Notes under the pieces: generated by a model
Databases searched by the model: none
What the model saw: only the letters and a program-made list of their open reading frames with translations
What the model was told of the DNA's origin: nothing
Translations under genes and position numbers: made by a program
In this document: positions 32,518 through 41,284 of the stretch, piece by piece
How the letters are laid out: every line of letters begins with the position of its first letter
How positions within the stretch are numbered: position 1 is the stretch's first letter
Source of the DNA: Polyangiaceae bacterium
GTDB taxonomy: Bacteria > Myxococcota_A > Polyangia > Polyangiales > Polyangiaceae
Assembly: GCA_022842465.1 (NCBI GenBank)
Contig: JALHPN010000042.1
Span: 1 to 46,858, forward strand
Length of the DNA: 46,858 nucleotides
Direction of reading: 5' to 3'

Positions 32518-33828
32518 TCAGCGTCTCTTCGGGCGGGGCGACCCGCTCGTCGCCGGCGCGCCGAGGACGCTCGCGCTCCCCGTCCCCGCATCGCGCGGGT
32601 GCGCTCCCGAGTCGCCGCTGTCGGCGCCGAACGCCGCGTCCGCCATCGCCCCGGCATCCTCCGCCCCTTCCCCCCAAGACGGCATCGCCGGCAGCGACGG
32701 CCACGACGCGCCCGCCTCCGGGAGCAGCGCGCGGAGGCGCTGCAACGTCTCGACCGGATCATCTTCCGTTCGGAAGACGTAGACCGCGAGCGCAGAGGCA
32801 GAGGCGAGGAGGACCGGGAAGAGCCACGACCGCGCCCTCGGCACGCCCGCGGGACGCGAGATCGACGGCGCCGATGCAGAGGCGAGGTCCGCGTCCGAGA
32901 GCTTCATCGTCGCCTCGCGCGGCGGCGGCTGCGTGAGCACGCGCGTCGCCCGCGCCACCTGCACGTCGGCTCGCATCGCGGCCGCGGTCGCGTAGCGGGC
33001 TCCTCGATCGAAGGCGAGCGCCCGATCGATGATCGCTGCGACGTCCGCGGACACCCCCGGTGCGACGCTCTGAATCGGCGGCGCCGGCTCGGCGGCCATC
33101 TTCACGACCAACGCCGCCATCTCCTTCGCCTCGTGCACGCGCCGCGACGTGAGCAGCCGGAACCCGGTCGCGCCGAGCGCGAAGAGATCCGTCCGACCGT
33201 CGATCTCGTCCGTGCGCCCCGCGGCCTGCTCCGGGGACATGTACGCCGGCGTCCCGAGCGCGAGGCCGTGGAGCGTTCGCGGCGTCCCCTCGTCGAGGCG
33301 CGCGAGGCCGAAGTCGAGCACCTTCACGCGGACGCGTCCGTCCTCCGGGTCCCGCGCGAGGAAGATGTTCTCGGGCTTCAGATCTCGATGAACGACGCCG
33401 CGCGCGTGGGCCGCGTCGAGCACGTCGAGGACGTCGTCGAAGATCCGGAGGACCTCTCCCTCGTCGATCGGCGGCGGTCGCGCCGCGCGCTCGTCGAGCG
33501 ACTCGCCGTCGAGGAGCTCCATGACGAGGAAAGGCGCGCCGTCGTCGTCTCCGCCCTCGACCGTGTCGTCGTCGAGCACCCGCACGACGCCGTGGTGCTC
33601 GACCTTGTTGGCGGCGTAGCCCTCGCGGAGGAAGCGCTCGCGCACGCTCGCGTGCCGCGCCAGCTCCGCGTGGAGCATCTTCACCGCCGCGCGCGCCCCG
33701 TTGCGATGGCGCGCGAGGTAGATCGCGGCCATCCCGCCGATGCCGATGAGGCGCTCGAGCGTCCACTTTCCGTCGAGCACGCGGCCGACCCGGTCCCGGG
33801 CCTTCCTCTCGACGTCCTCGCCCCCCAT
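32518..33828 (-). CDS. Membrane-anchored Ser/Thr protein kinase
   Basis: The protein has 436 residues from ATG 33828, whose A is shared with the stop of the helicase gene (TGATG). The kinase domain (about 15-280) is canonical: IGIGGMAAIYLA, ATP lysine in AAVKML (K50), HRDLKPEN (D149), LDFGLAR and GTPAYMSPEQAAGR. A linker leads to one membrane helix at about 333-353 (WLFPVLLASASALAVYVF), then a periplasmic tail rich in Asp, Ala and Gly with repeated DAG-like turns. The tail has no PASTA or other known sensor domain. The overlap couples its synthesis to the DinG-type helicase, an unusual pairing. Confidence 0.93.
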   Translation of the reverse strand: MGGEDVERKARDRVGRVLDGKWTLERLIGIGGMAAIYLARHRNGARAAVKMLHAELARHASVRERFLREGYAANKVEHHGVVRVLDDDTVEGGDDDGAPFLVMELLDGESLDERAARPPPIDEGEVLRIFDDVLDVLDAAHARGVVHRDLKPENIFLARDPEDGRVRVKVLDFGLARLDEGTPRTLHGLALGTPAYMSPEQAAGRTDEIDGRTDLFALGATGFRLLTSRRVHEAKEMAALVVKMAAEPAPPIQSVAPGVSADVAAIIDRALAFDRGARYATAAAMRADVQVARATRVLTQPPPREATMKLSDADLASASAPSISRPAGVPRARSWLFPVLLASASALAVYVFRTEDDPVETLQRLRALLPEAGASWPSLPAMPSWGEGAEDAGAMADAAFGADSGDSGAHPRDAGTGSASVLGAPATSGSPRPKRR

Positions 33829-35915
33829 CAGAGCGACTGCCAGAAGCCCCGCACGTCCTCCAGCGTCTCGAGACGCTGGGCCGGCGGAAGGCTCGCGAGG
33901 AGGGAGCGACCGTAGCCGCGACGGACGGCCCGACGATCGAGGAGCGCGACGATGCCGCCGTCGGAGCGCGTGCGGATGAGGCGTCCGAAGCCCTGCTTCA
34001 ACGTGATGGCCGCCGTCGGAACGGCATACTCCGTGAACGGGTTGCCCCCTTCGGCCTCGATGCGCGCCGAGCGCGCGGCGACGACCGGATCGGACGGGAC
34101 CGCGAACGGGATCTTGTCGAGCACGACGAGGCGGAGCGCGTGCCCGGGCACGTCGACGCCCTCCCAGAAGCTCATGGTCGCGACGAGGAGAGCGCGTCCC
34201 GACGCGCGGAACCGCTCCAGGAGAACGTGCTTCGGCGCCTCGCCCTGGCAGAGGAGCGGCGCGGGCGGTCGAGGGTCGTAGGCGCCGTGGAACCGCTGAG
34301 CGAGCGCGGCGTGGATCGCTCGCATCGCGCGGTTGGAGGTGCAGAGGACGAAGCAGCCGCCGTCCGTGATCTCGGCGAGCTCCGCGATCCGAGCCGCGCA
34401 CGCGTGCTCGTAGCGCGGGTCCGTCGGCTCGGGGAGATCGTCGGGGACGTACAGCGCCGCGCGCTCCTCGAAGGCGAAGGGCGAAGGGACGACGAGCTCG
34501 CCGACGTCGGGCGGCGCGCCGAGCCGGCCGCGCGCGAAGTGGAAGCTCGGTCCCGCGCTCGTCGCCGTAGCGAGCGTCGCGCTCGTACAGACGACGCTCG
34601 GGATCCGCTCGAACAGCTTCTCCCTGAGGAGCGGACCGAGGTCCACCGGGCTCGCCCCGAGGGACACGTTCCGGTCGCGGGCATCGACCCATGCGACGCC
34701 GCCCGCATGGCCGCCTCCGGCGCGGACGAGCGCGCCCGCGGTGGGGTCGTCGTCCTCCCAGTGACGCTCCGGCCCTGCCGAGCTCCGCACGCGCTGGAGA
34801 TCGGAGAGGAGCTCCGACGCTCGCCGCGCGACGATCCCCATCGCGTCGTCCCGATCGTTCCCGAGAGCGAACGCGTAGAGCGCCTCGAGCGCCATGTCGA
34901 GCCGCCCCAGGGCATCGAGACGCGCCGCCGACCAGTCCGCAGAGGCGAGGATGCGCTTCCCCTCGTCCCCCGCCCCGCCTCGAACCGAGGACGGCCCGCT
35001 GCGCGCGGACGCCGCGCGACCGGCGCCCTGCCACGAGCGGAAGAACGCCTGGGAGGCGCTCTCGACATCGTCGACGAGACGCATCGAGGCCGAGTCGAGG
35101 AGCTTGGCCGACACGATCGCACGTCGCGTGTCACGGACGAGCGAGTCGACCCGGCTCGTCGACACACGGACGCCGAAGAAATCCGTCGCCACGCCCTCGA
35201 TCTGGTGGGCCTCGTCGAAGACGACCGCGTCGTACGGCGGGAGCGCGCTCGCGTACCCGCCGTTCTTGCCGGTGCGGAGGGCAAGGTCCGCGAAGAACAG
35301 GTGGTGGTTCACGACGATGATCTGCGCGCTCGCGGCTTCGCGGCGCATGGTCGTCACGAAGCACTCGTCGTGGTACTTGCAGCCCGCGCCGACACGCGTA
35401 TCGGTGCCGCTCATGACGTCGCGCCAACCGTTGGCGTTCTCGGCGAGCCCCTCGAGCTCGGAGCGCTCGCCCGTCTCCGTCTCCCGTGCCCAGCGCTCGA
35501 TCCGGACGAGGTCGGACGTCATCACCTCCGCGCTCCCGAATCGCTCGGACGCGCGGCGCTTGCACAAGTAGTTCGACAAGCCCTTCATGAGGGCCGCCTG
35601 GAACGTCACGCCGTGGGCTGCGAGGACCTCGCGGACGAGCGGGAGGTCCTTCGTGAAGATCTGCTCCTGGAGCGCGTGGGTGGCCGTCGCCACGATCACC
35701 GTGCGGCCGGAGAGGACGGCCGGCACCAGGTAGGCGAGGGTCTTCCCCGTCCCCGTGCCGGCCTCGACGAAGAGGTGGCGATCGCGCGTGAAGGCCTCGT
35801 AGACGGCGCGGGCCATCACGAGCTGCCCCTCGCGATGCTCGTAGCCGGTCATCCGCTCGGAGAGCGGGGAGCCGGGCCCGAGCACGGCGTCGACGTCGGG
35901 GAGGCCTCCCTCCAT
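33828..35915 (-). CDS. dinG: DinG/XPD-type ATP-dependent DNA helicase
   Basis: The protein has 695 residues. Superfamily 2 helicase motifs are: Walker A EAGTGTGKTLAYL (about 51-63), TATHALQEQ, DEAH box VVFDEAHQIEG and the C-terminal motif VI region LKQGFGRLIRTRSDGG. Between motifs I and II lies the Fe-S region, where C118, C179 and C185 are present. The fourth expected ligand, at position 174, is Arg (TDTRVGAGCKYHDEC). The spacing 174-179-185 matches that of E. coli DinG C194-C199-C205. DinG-type helicases unwind 5'-3', including R-loops and G-quadruplexes. The start ATG 35915 lacks a ribosome site, so a start at M22 is possible. The gene overlaps the kinase gene downstream. Confidence 0.9.
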   Translation of the reverse strand: MEGGLPDVDAVLGPGSPLSERMTGYEHREGQLVMARAVYEAFTRDRHLFVEAGTGTGKTLAYLVPAVLSGRTVIVATATHALQEQIFTKDLPLVREVLAAHGVTFQAALMKGLSNYLCKRRASERFGSAEVMTSDLVRIERWARETETGERSELEGLAENANGWRDVMSGTDTRVGAGCKYHDECFVTTMRREAASAQIIVVNHHLFFADLALRTGKNGGYASALPPYDAVVFDEAHQIEGVATDFFGVRVSTSRVDSLVRDTRRAIVSAKLLDSASMRLVDDVESASQAFFRSWQGAGRAASARSGPSSVRGGAGDEGKRILASADWSAARLDALGRLDMALEALYAFALGNDRDDAMGIVARRASELLSDLQRVRSSAGPERHWEDDDPTAGALVRAGGGHAGGVAWVDARDRNVSLGASPVDLGPLLREKLFERIPSVVCTSATLATATSAGPSFHFARGRLGAPPDVGELVVPSPFAFEERAALYVPDDLPEPTDPRYEHACAARIAELAEITDGGCFVLCTSNRAMRAIHAALAQRFHGAYDPRPPAPLLCQGEAPKHVLLERFRASGRALLVATMSFWEGVDVPGHALRLVVLDKIPFAVPSDPVVAARSARIEAEGGNPFTEYAVPTAAITLKQGFGRLIRTRSDGGIVALLDRRAVRRGYGRSLLASLPPAQRLETLEDVRGFWQSL

Positions 35916-36005
35916 GGGAGGAGCGGGTCTAGCCCCGGGCGGCCGCCGCGTCGAGGTCCGTCGCTTGCTTCTCCGAAGGGCCCGTCCGTTGCTACGATCC
36001 GTCCC

Positions 36006-38249
36006 GTGACTCGTCCCGACGCCGATCGAGAACGCCGAGCGCCTCTCGAGGCGGGCGCGCCGCGCATCGATCGCGACGGCGGCGCGGTGGGGCTCCGCCT
36101 CGCAATCGGCAAGGACGGCCTCGGGATCGAGCTCGCCCGCACCGTGCAGGTCGAGTGCCTCGACGTGGTGGAGCTCGTCGTGCGCCTACCGCGCGTTCGC
36201 TTTCCCTTCGACGTCACGGGCGGCGTCGCGCGCTTCCGACACAAGCGCGGTGAGCTCGTCCGCGCAGCGATCGAAGTCGACGAGCGTCGGCTCGCCGCGT
36301 GGGCCGAACCGAGGCTCCGCGGCCTCGTCGCCACGACCGCGCAGCGCGTGACGGTGCGTCTCCGCGCCGGAGGCGCCACCGTGTCCGTGTCCGCGCGCTC
36401 GGACGCGAGCAGCGCGCCGGCGTCGGCCCGTCTCGCCGTCCTCGCCTTCGACGTCGCCGTCGTCCCGGTCCAGGACGACCTCGTCGTCGTCGTCCACGGC
36501 GCGCGTGGCGCCAACCTGGGGGAGCCCCCCACGACGCTCGCCCTCCGCGCGATGAGCACGCTCCTCGGGTTCTCGAGGCGCGCCGGGTCGTCCTTCACCG
36601 TCTCGCACCCCGCCGGCGTGCTCGCGCGGCGCCTGCTCCCCGACGCCGGCGTGCGCGCTCCCGAGACGGGCGGCGTGGTCCTCTCCGCGACGGGCGCCTC
36701 CGCCGGCGTCCTCCTGCTCACGTTCGACAAGGACAGCCTCTCGCCCGCTCCGAGCGACGAGGCCGCGCGCGCCCTCGAGGCCGCCCATCTCGCGCTCGAG
36801 GGGGACGAAGCGCGCCTTCGCGGCGATCTCGCCCGCGCGCGGCAGCACGACCTCGACGCCCTCGAGCGTGCGCCACGCCACCCCGAGCTCGCGAGGCGGA
36901 TCGCGGAGGTCGACAGGCAGGTCGGCGGACGCGCGGAGGCGGCGATCGCGACCCTCCGCAGCGCCGCGGGACAGAGCCACCCCGGTCACGCGCGCGTCGG
37001 GCTCCTCCTCGGCGATCTCCTCGTCGAGCAAGGGGACGTCACGTCGGCCGTCGCCGCCCTGCTCGCCGAGGCCGAGCGCGAAGAGTCCGACGCCCTCGCG
37101 GCTGCGCTCCTGGCCCGCGCCGCCGAGCTCGCGAGCGATGACTACGACGCGCTCGGCTGGCTCGATCGCGCGATCGCACGGGCACCTCGCGTCCCCGAGC
37201 TACGCTGGGAGCGCGCCCGGCGGAGGCTCGCGGCCGGCAGGCTCGACGGGGCCCGCGCGGACGTGCAGGAGCTCGAGGCTCTCGCCGGCAGCGCGCGCGA
37301 GCGCCACGACATCCTCCGTCGCGCCGCCGATCTCCACCGCCTCGCCGGCCTCGGCGCCGAGGCTGCGCGGCTCTACGAGCGTGCGCTCCTCTACCGACCC
37401 GACGATCCGGACGCGCTCGCCGGCCTCGGCGCCGCGCTGGCCGAAGAGGGCCGCGCCTCGCGTGGCTCGGCCCTCCTCGCCCACGCGATCGAGGCCGCGA
37501 CCGCGAAGCACCTCCCGACGGCGTGGATGGAGCTCGCGCTCGCGCGCGTCCTCGGCGACAAGCTCGCGGACCTCCCTGCCGCCGTCGCCCGCCTCCGCGC
37601 CATTCCCGACGACGCCGGCGAAGCCATCGCCGCCCGCGGTCTCGAGGGCCGCTACCGCGCCGCCCTCGGCGACGCGAGCGGCGCTTCGCTGGCCTTCGCC
37701 CGCCTCCGCGAGCGCGCCAGCGAGGACCCTGCGGCCATTCCCTGGCTCCGCGAGGCCGCCCGCTTCGAGACGGACCGCGGCGATCGTCTCGCTGCCCATC
37801 GCCACGCCCTCGCCGCCCTCGCCCTCGCCCCCACCGATCCCGATCTCCTCTCCCTCACCCGCACCCTCGCCCCCCACCCCCCCGTGCCCGTGCCCGTGCC
37901 CGTGCCCGTGCCCGAAGCCGCTCTCTCCCCCTCCCTCCCGCCCGACGCCGACCCTTCCGTCCTCGAGGCCCGCGTCGAGAGCCTCACCCGCACCCTCCAA
38001 GGCGATCCCACGAACGACCCCGTCGTCGACGAGCTCGTCGTCCTCCTCACGCGCCTCGGCCGGAGCATGGATCTCCTCGCGCTCCTCTCCGCCCGCCTCG
38101 AGGACGCGCCCGCCGATCGCCGCGCCGCCCTCCTCCCGCGCCACCGCGAAGTCCTCGCGACCCTCGAGAACGACGCGCGCCAAGACGGCCGCGAGGTCGA
38201 AGCCGACCTCTTCAAGATGGCACGCGAGATGGCCCACGACGCGAGCTAG
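36006..38249 (+). CDS. TPR-repeat protein
   Basis: The protein has 747 residues from GTG 36006. The first 250 residues are beta-rich and unrecognised. From about 255 onward there are tetratricopeptide-like helical pairs (ARLYERALLYRPDDPDALAGLGAALAEEG is the clearest unit) up to about 610. A Pro-Val repeat at about 626-636 separates these from a last helical segment. No signal peptide or membrane helix is seen. TPR arrays hold other proteins together; no partner is evident. The start is divergent from the helicase, with 90 bp between. Most of the window's TPR content is in this gene and in the giant one at the right edge. Confidence 0.82.
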   Translation: MTRPDADRERRAPLEAGAPRIDRDGGAVGLRLAIGKDGLGIELARTVQVECLDVVELVVRLPRVRFPFDVTGGVARFRHKRGELVRAAIEVDERRLAAWAEPRLRGLVATTAQRVTVRLRAGGATVSVSARSDASSAPASARLAVLAFDVAVVPVQDDLVVVVHGARGANLGEPPTTLALRAMSTLLGFSRRAGSSFTVSHPAGVLARRLLPDAGVRAPETGGVVLSATGASAGVLLLTFDKDSLSPAPSDEAARALEAAHLALEGDEARLRGDLARARQHDLDALERAPRHPELARRIAEVDRQVGGRAEAAIATLRSAAGQSHPGHARVGLLLGDLLVEQGDVTSAVAALLAEAEREESDALAAALLARAAELASDDYDALGWLDRAIARAPRVPELRWERARRRLAAGRLDGARADVQELEALAGSARERHDILRRAADLHRLAGLGAEAARLYERALLYRPDDPDALAGLGAALAEEGRASRGSALLAHAIEAATAKHLPTAWMELALARVLGDKLADLPAAVARLRAIPDDAGEAIAARGLEGRYRAALGDASGASLAFARLRERASEDPAAIPWLREAARFETDRGDRLAAHRHALAALALAPTDPDLLSLTRTLAPHPPVPVPVPVPVPEAALSPSLPPDADPSVLEARVESLTRTLQGDPTNDPVVDELVVLLTRLGRSMDLLALLSARLEDAPADRRAALLPRHREVLATLENDARQDGREVEADLFKMAREMAHDAS
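37881..37914 (+). repeat. (CCCGTG)5 hexanucleotide repeat in coding sequence
   Basis: Five perfect copies of CCCGTG plus a partial copy encode a Pro-Val run inside the TPR protein. Since the unit is 6 bp, gain or loss of copies would keep the frame and only change linker length. Confidence 0.85.
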
Positions 38250-38260
38250 AGCGAGCTCCG

Positions 38261-38274
38261 GCGACGCGCGTCGC
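38261..38274. other. 14-bp perfect palindrome between convergent genes
   Basis: GCGACGCGCGTCGC lies in the 42-bp gap between the TPR gene stop (38249) and the TerB-like stop (38292). It has no loop and no T run, so it is not a typical terminator, though it could pair between transcripts. It may be chance in this GC-rich DNA. Confidence 0.3.
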
Positions 38275-38278
38275 GTCG

Positions 38279-38302
38279 GCTCGTCAGCTCGTCAGCTCGT
38301 CA
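38279..38302. repeat. Three 8-bp tandem units spanning the TerB-like stop codon
   Basis: GCTCGTCA is repeated three times without interruption. The TGA stop of the TerB-like gene falls within the second unit. Because the unit is not a multiple of three, slippage would shift the frame of the last codons and change the C-terminus. Confidence 0.7.
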
Positions 38303-38858
38303 GCGAGGCCCGGACGTCGGAGAGCGCCGCTTCCACCGCGCCTTCGCCGAGCCCGAACGCGACCGCGAGCTTCTCGAGCACGCTCCGCTCGACCTCGCTC
38401 ACGTCCTCGCTCGCTTGTGCGAGGAGCGCCGCGATGCGCAGGACCTCGCGCGCGTGCTCCGGCCGCGTGAGACCCTCGCTCAGGCGCTTCACGCGCGTCT
38501 CGAGGCCATCCTCTACGAGTTGATCCTCGAGGTCACCGACGAGGGCTGCTACGTGTCCCTGCGGGACCGCGCCCCCGCACGCCGCCGTCACGACCCGCTC
38601 GAAGGTGCCCTTCTCGACGTCGTCGAAGACGCCGTCCGCCGAAGCGACGAGGTACGCCCCCTCCACGATGGCTTCGAAGAGGAGCGCGGCGTGCGGATCG
38701 AAGCCCGTCGGCACCGTCGCCTCGTCGGTCGGGCGAGCGCCGTACGACGCCGCCGCGAGGAGGAGGATGCTGCGGTCGTTGTCGCCGTCGGGAGCCGCCC
38801 CACCCCTCGGTGTGCGCGCGACCCTGGCAAGCATGTTGATGCGGTCTTCGCTCTGCAT
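38292..38858 (-). CDS. TerB-like protein
   Basis: The protein has 188 residues from ATG 38858. The core (about 55-185) has ALLFEAIVEGAYLVASADGVFDDVEKGTFERVV. The VASADG-F-x-x-E pattern is characteristic of TerB domains, where the Asp and Glu often bind metal. It ends in a second helical half with DVSEVERSVLEKLAVAFGLGEGAV. TerB domains occur in tellurite-resistance and other membrane-associated stress systems, but no terC, terD or terZ is seen, so tellurite resistance should not be assumed. It lies 62 bp after the carboxypeptidase-regulatory-like lipoprotein and is the likely last gene of that operon. Confidence 0.8.
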   Translation of the reverse strand: MQSEDRINMLARVARTPRGGAAPDGDNDRSILLLAAASYGARPTDEATVPTGFDPHAALLFEAIVEGAYLVASADGVFDDVEKGTFERVVTAACGGAVPQGHVAALVGDLEDQLVEDGLETRVKRLSEGLTRPEHAREVLRIAALLAQASEDVSEVERSVLEKLAVAFGLGEGAVEAALSDVRASLTS

Positions 38859-38920
38859 GGTTCTCTCTGCGCGCTCGCCCCGAGCGAGCGCGCGCTCGCT
38901 CGCTTCCCGGAGTCTAGTCT

Positions 38921-40714
38921 TCAGCGGGGCTCGCGGGCGAGCAGGATTTCGACCCGCCCCTCGGCATCCGAGACCGACCTGCCCACCTCCACCGCGCCGC
39001 CGTCCGGGAGGGTCGCGAAGACGCGCACGACGGCGTGCGGGATGGGGAGGAAGGCGCTCGCGTTGTTGAGCGTGAACGCGAGCTTCACGGGAGCCGGCAC
39101 CTCGACGTCGGGGAGGATCGCCTCCTTTCCTCCGATGGCCGTGAGGACGACGACGCGGGGAAAGCCGCTGCCCTCCTGGGGGATGACCGTGAGGTGATAG
39201 GCGCCCTGATCGAGGCCTAGGGAGAATCGCCCCTCGCGATCGGTCCGCGTCCGCGCCGGGCGTGGGCGAAGGCGGCGCGGGACGGAAGGGGACGTGGACG
39301 GCGTGGCGAGGACGTCCGCGTCGGCGAGCGGTCGTCCGTCCGAGAGCAGAGCGCGGCCGGTCGTGACGGTGGCGAGCGGCGCCGAGTCGATGTTGAGCGC
39401 GTAGGCCTCCCCCTCGACGAGCACGGGGATGGTCGTCTTTCCGCGGCCGGTGAGGGGCTCGGGCTCGACCGTCACGGCGTACTCTCCAGGCGGGACCACC
39501 GTGGCGAAGAGGCCCGACGCGTCCGTGGTCACCGTCGTCTCGTAGCGGAGGAGCTGCGAGAGGTCGCCCGACGCCTGCATCAGGCGCGTGCTGCGCAGCG
39601 AGACCCGGGATGGCACCGCGCGTGGCGTCGCCGCCGGGTCGTCCTCTGGACGCGCGGCGACGAGGCCCGTCACGCGCGTCGGGCGCGGGAGCGACGGGTA
39701 GTTGAGCGGACGGAGTCCGGCGCCGCCGATGAGGGTGCTCACGAGGCGCGGCACCGCGATCCAGTCGTCCGGGGGCGAGAGGACCACGTCCACGCCCTCG
39801 CGGAGCGCGGCCGCTTCCCCCGCGGCCTGGCCCGAGGTCGCGAGGAGCACCTCGGACTCGATGCCCTCGAGACGCCGGAGCGTCGAGATGCGCTGCTGGT
39901 TGACGCTGTCGGCGAGCCAGATCCGCCAGCCGTCTAGCCCCTCCGCGCGGCGCACGAGCGCCACCCGCGACGTGCCCTCCGGATCGTCGAGAGGATGACG
40001 CGCGTCTCCGAGCTGCACGTTGCCGGTCTCCGCGAGGATGCGCGCGCCAACGGTCGGGAGCGCATCGGACACCGGCGGAAGGAACGCGTCGAACGGCGGC
40101 TGCGGGAAGTACGTCCGCACGTAGGCGCCGGGCGAAACGGGACCGGAATACACGATCTCTTCCGGCGCGTCCGGCGAGGCGGATCGGAACGAGGACGAGA
40201 AGAAGGTCGTGTCGAGCGGGAGCCCCAGATCGCTCGCCTCCCGGGTCCCGACGAGAGGTACGAAGCTCACGCGGACCGGCACGCTGACGCTCGTGTCCTC
40301 GAGCGGCATCCCCGCCGCCCTCGCCGCGGCGGCGGTGAACGTGTAGCGTCCTGCCGCCTCGAAGGACTGGAGCCGCACGCAGGTCGGCGGCGAGCAGCGC
40401 GAGCGCAGGTCGGGCGTCCGGAGCTGCTCGCTCGTGAGCTGGAACGTGAGGCCGGCGACCTCCTCGGAGCTCGTCGGGACGTGAACCACGACGCGGTACG
40501 CATACGTGAGGTTCGCCGCGGAGTGCTCGCAGCGACCGGCGTTGCACGTCGCTCTCCCTCTCCCCGGAACGAGCTCTCCGTAGGCGTCGCACGGGTGATC
40601 GGGGCACGCGTTCTCGGGCGAGTTCGTCCGCGCCACCCCTTCGACGGTGCCGCATCCGGGCGTGCCGGCGCCGAGCGCGAGGGCCGTCGCGAACGCCGAG
40701 GCCGCTCGCCTCAC
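38921..40714 (-). CDS. Lipoprotein with carboxypeptidase-regulatory-like domains
   Basis: The protein has 597 residues from GTG 40714, with GGGAGG about six bases upstream. The signal peptide VRRAASAFATALALGAGTPGC has a lipobox with Cys21. A cysteine-rich segment (about 27-55: CPDHPCDAYGELVPGRGRATCNAGRC) follows. The middle part (about 70-400) is beta-rich and unrecognised. Two or three carboxypeptidase-regulatory-like beta-sandwiches occur in the C-terminal half (TDASGLFATVVPPGEYAVTVEPE and TDREGRFSLGLDQGAYHLTVIP are the clearest). It is probably on the outer membrane. The GTGA overlap with the preceding lipoprotein gene shows coupled translation. Confidence 0.8.
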   Translation of the reverse strand: MRRAASAFATALALGAGTPGCGTVEGVARTNSPENACPDHPCDAYGELVPGRGRATCNAGRCEHSAANLTYAYRVVVHVPTSSEEVAGLTFQLTSEQLRTPDLRSRCSPPTCVRLQSFEAAGRYTFTAAAARAAGMPLEDTSVSVPVRVSFVPLVGTREASDLGLPLDTTFFSSSFRSASPDAPEEIVYSGPVSPGAYVRTYFPQPPFDAFLPPVSDALPTVGARILAETGNVQLGDARHPLDDPEGTSRVALVRRAEGLDGWRIWLADSVNQQRISTLRRLEGIESEVLLATSGQAAGEAAALREGVDVVLSPPDDWIAVPRLVSTLIGGAGLRPLNYPSLPRPTRVTGLVAARPEDDPAATPRAVPSRVSLRSTRLMQASGDLSQLLRYETTVTTDASGLFATVVPPGEYAVTVEPEPLTGRGKTTIPVLVEGEAYALNIDSAPLATVTTGRALLSDGRPLADADVLATPSTSPSVPRRLRPRPARTRTDREGRFSLGLDQGAYHLTVIPQEGSGFPRVVVLTAIGGKEAILPDVEVPAPVKLAFTLNNASAFLPIPHAVVRVFATLPDGGAVEVGRSVSDAEGRVEILLAREPR

Positions 40715-41283
40715 TCGGGACCTCCCTCCGCTCCGGCGTCGCGCGTCGAGAAGGCCGCGTCGGGTCCGGCGTCCAGCGAGGGGCACCCCGCGAGATCGCC
40801 CGTGGGGCTGTAGAACCACGTGACGCTGTCGCCGCCGGGCTCCGCGGGCGTGTGGGCTTGCCGCCCGTCCCGGCCGGTGAGCCGCAACGCGACGACCACC
40901 TCGAGCGTGTGGCAGCGGTCGAGATCGGTCGGCGGAGTCAGAGGGATCTCGAGCATGCGGAGCCCGTTCTCGATGTTGCTACGTTCGAACGTGCTCGTCT
41001 CGACCGGCTGGAGCAACGTCTGCCCGGTGAGCGGGTTGTAGTCGAGGAACACGCTGTACTCGAACTCGACCTGCGGATCGGCGAGCTCGACGGGCACGAT
41101 GAGCTTCTCCGGATACGTCGCGAGCAGGCGGCTCGAGGTCGGCACGACGCCGCTCTGCACGATGAAGGGACGTCGACGCGGAATGCGTGGCAGATCACCG
41201 CCCGGGTCCGCCAGGAGACAGGCGGAGACCGCCGAGACGAAGGCGAACCCGAGGAGCGGGTAGGCGGAAGAGAACCGCTTCAC
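40711..41283 (-). CDS. Small lipoprotein of the TPR-lipoprotein operon
   Basis: The protein has 190 residues from GTG 41283, starting one base after the TGA of the giant TPR gene. The signal peptide MKRFSSAYPLLGFAFVSAVSAC has a lipobox with Cys22. The body is beta-rich (EKLIVPVELADPQVEFEYSVFLDYN), with two cysteines (DRCHTL and AGCPS) and an Asp/Ala/Gly-rich end. No family is recognised. It overlaps the next lipoprotein gene by 4 bp. Its place between a giant TPR protein and a larger lipoprotein suggests an envelope complex. Confidence 0.78.
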   Translation of the reverse strand: MKRFSSAYPLLGFAFVSAVSACLLADPGGDLPRIPRRRPFIVQSGVVPTSSRLLATYPEKLIVPVELADPQVEFEYSVFLDYNPLTGQTLLQPVETSTFERSNIENGLRMLEIPLTPPTDLDRCHTLEVVVALRLTGRDGRQAHTPAEPGGDSVTWFYSPTGDLAGCPSLDAGPDAAFSTRDAGAEGGPE

Positions 41284-41284
41284 C

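Noticed and set aside
38292..38858. Calling this terB and inferring tellurite resistance
   Set aside because: Only the TerB-like domain is seen; none of terA, terC, terD, terE or terZ is in the window.
38921..40819. A longer start of the carboxypeptidase-regulatory-like lipoprotein at 40819
   Set aside because: The extra 35 residues would bury the lipoprotein signal peptide and overlap the previous gene deeply. GTG 40714 has a good ribosome site and a clean signal peptide.
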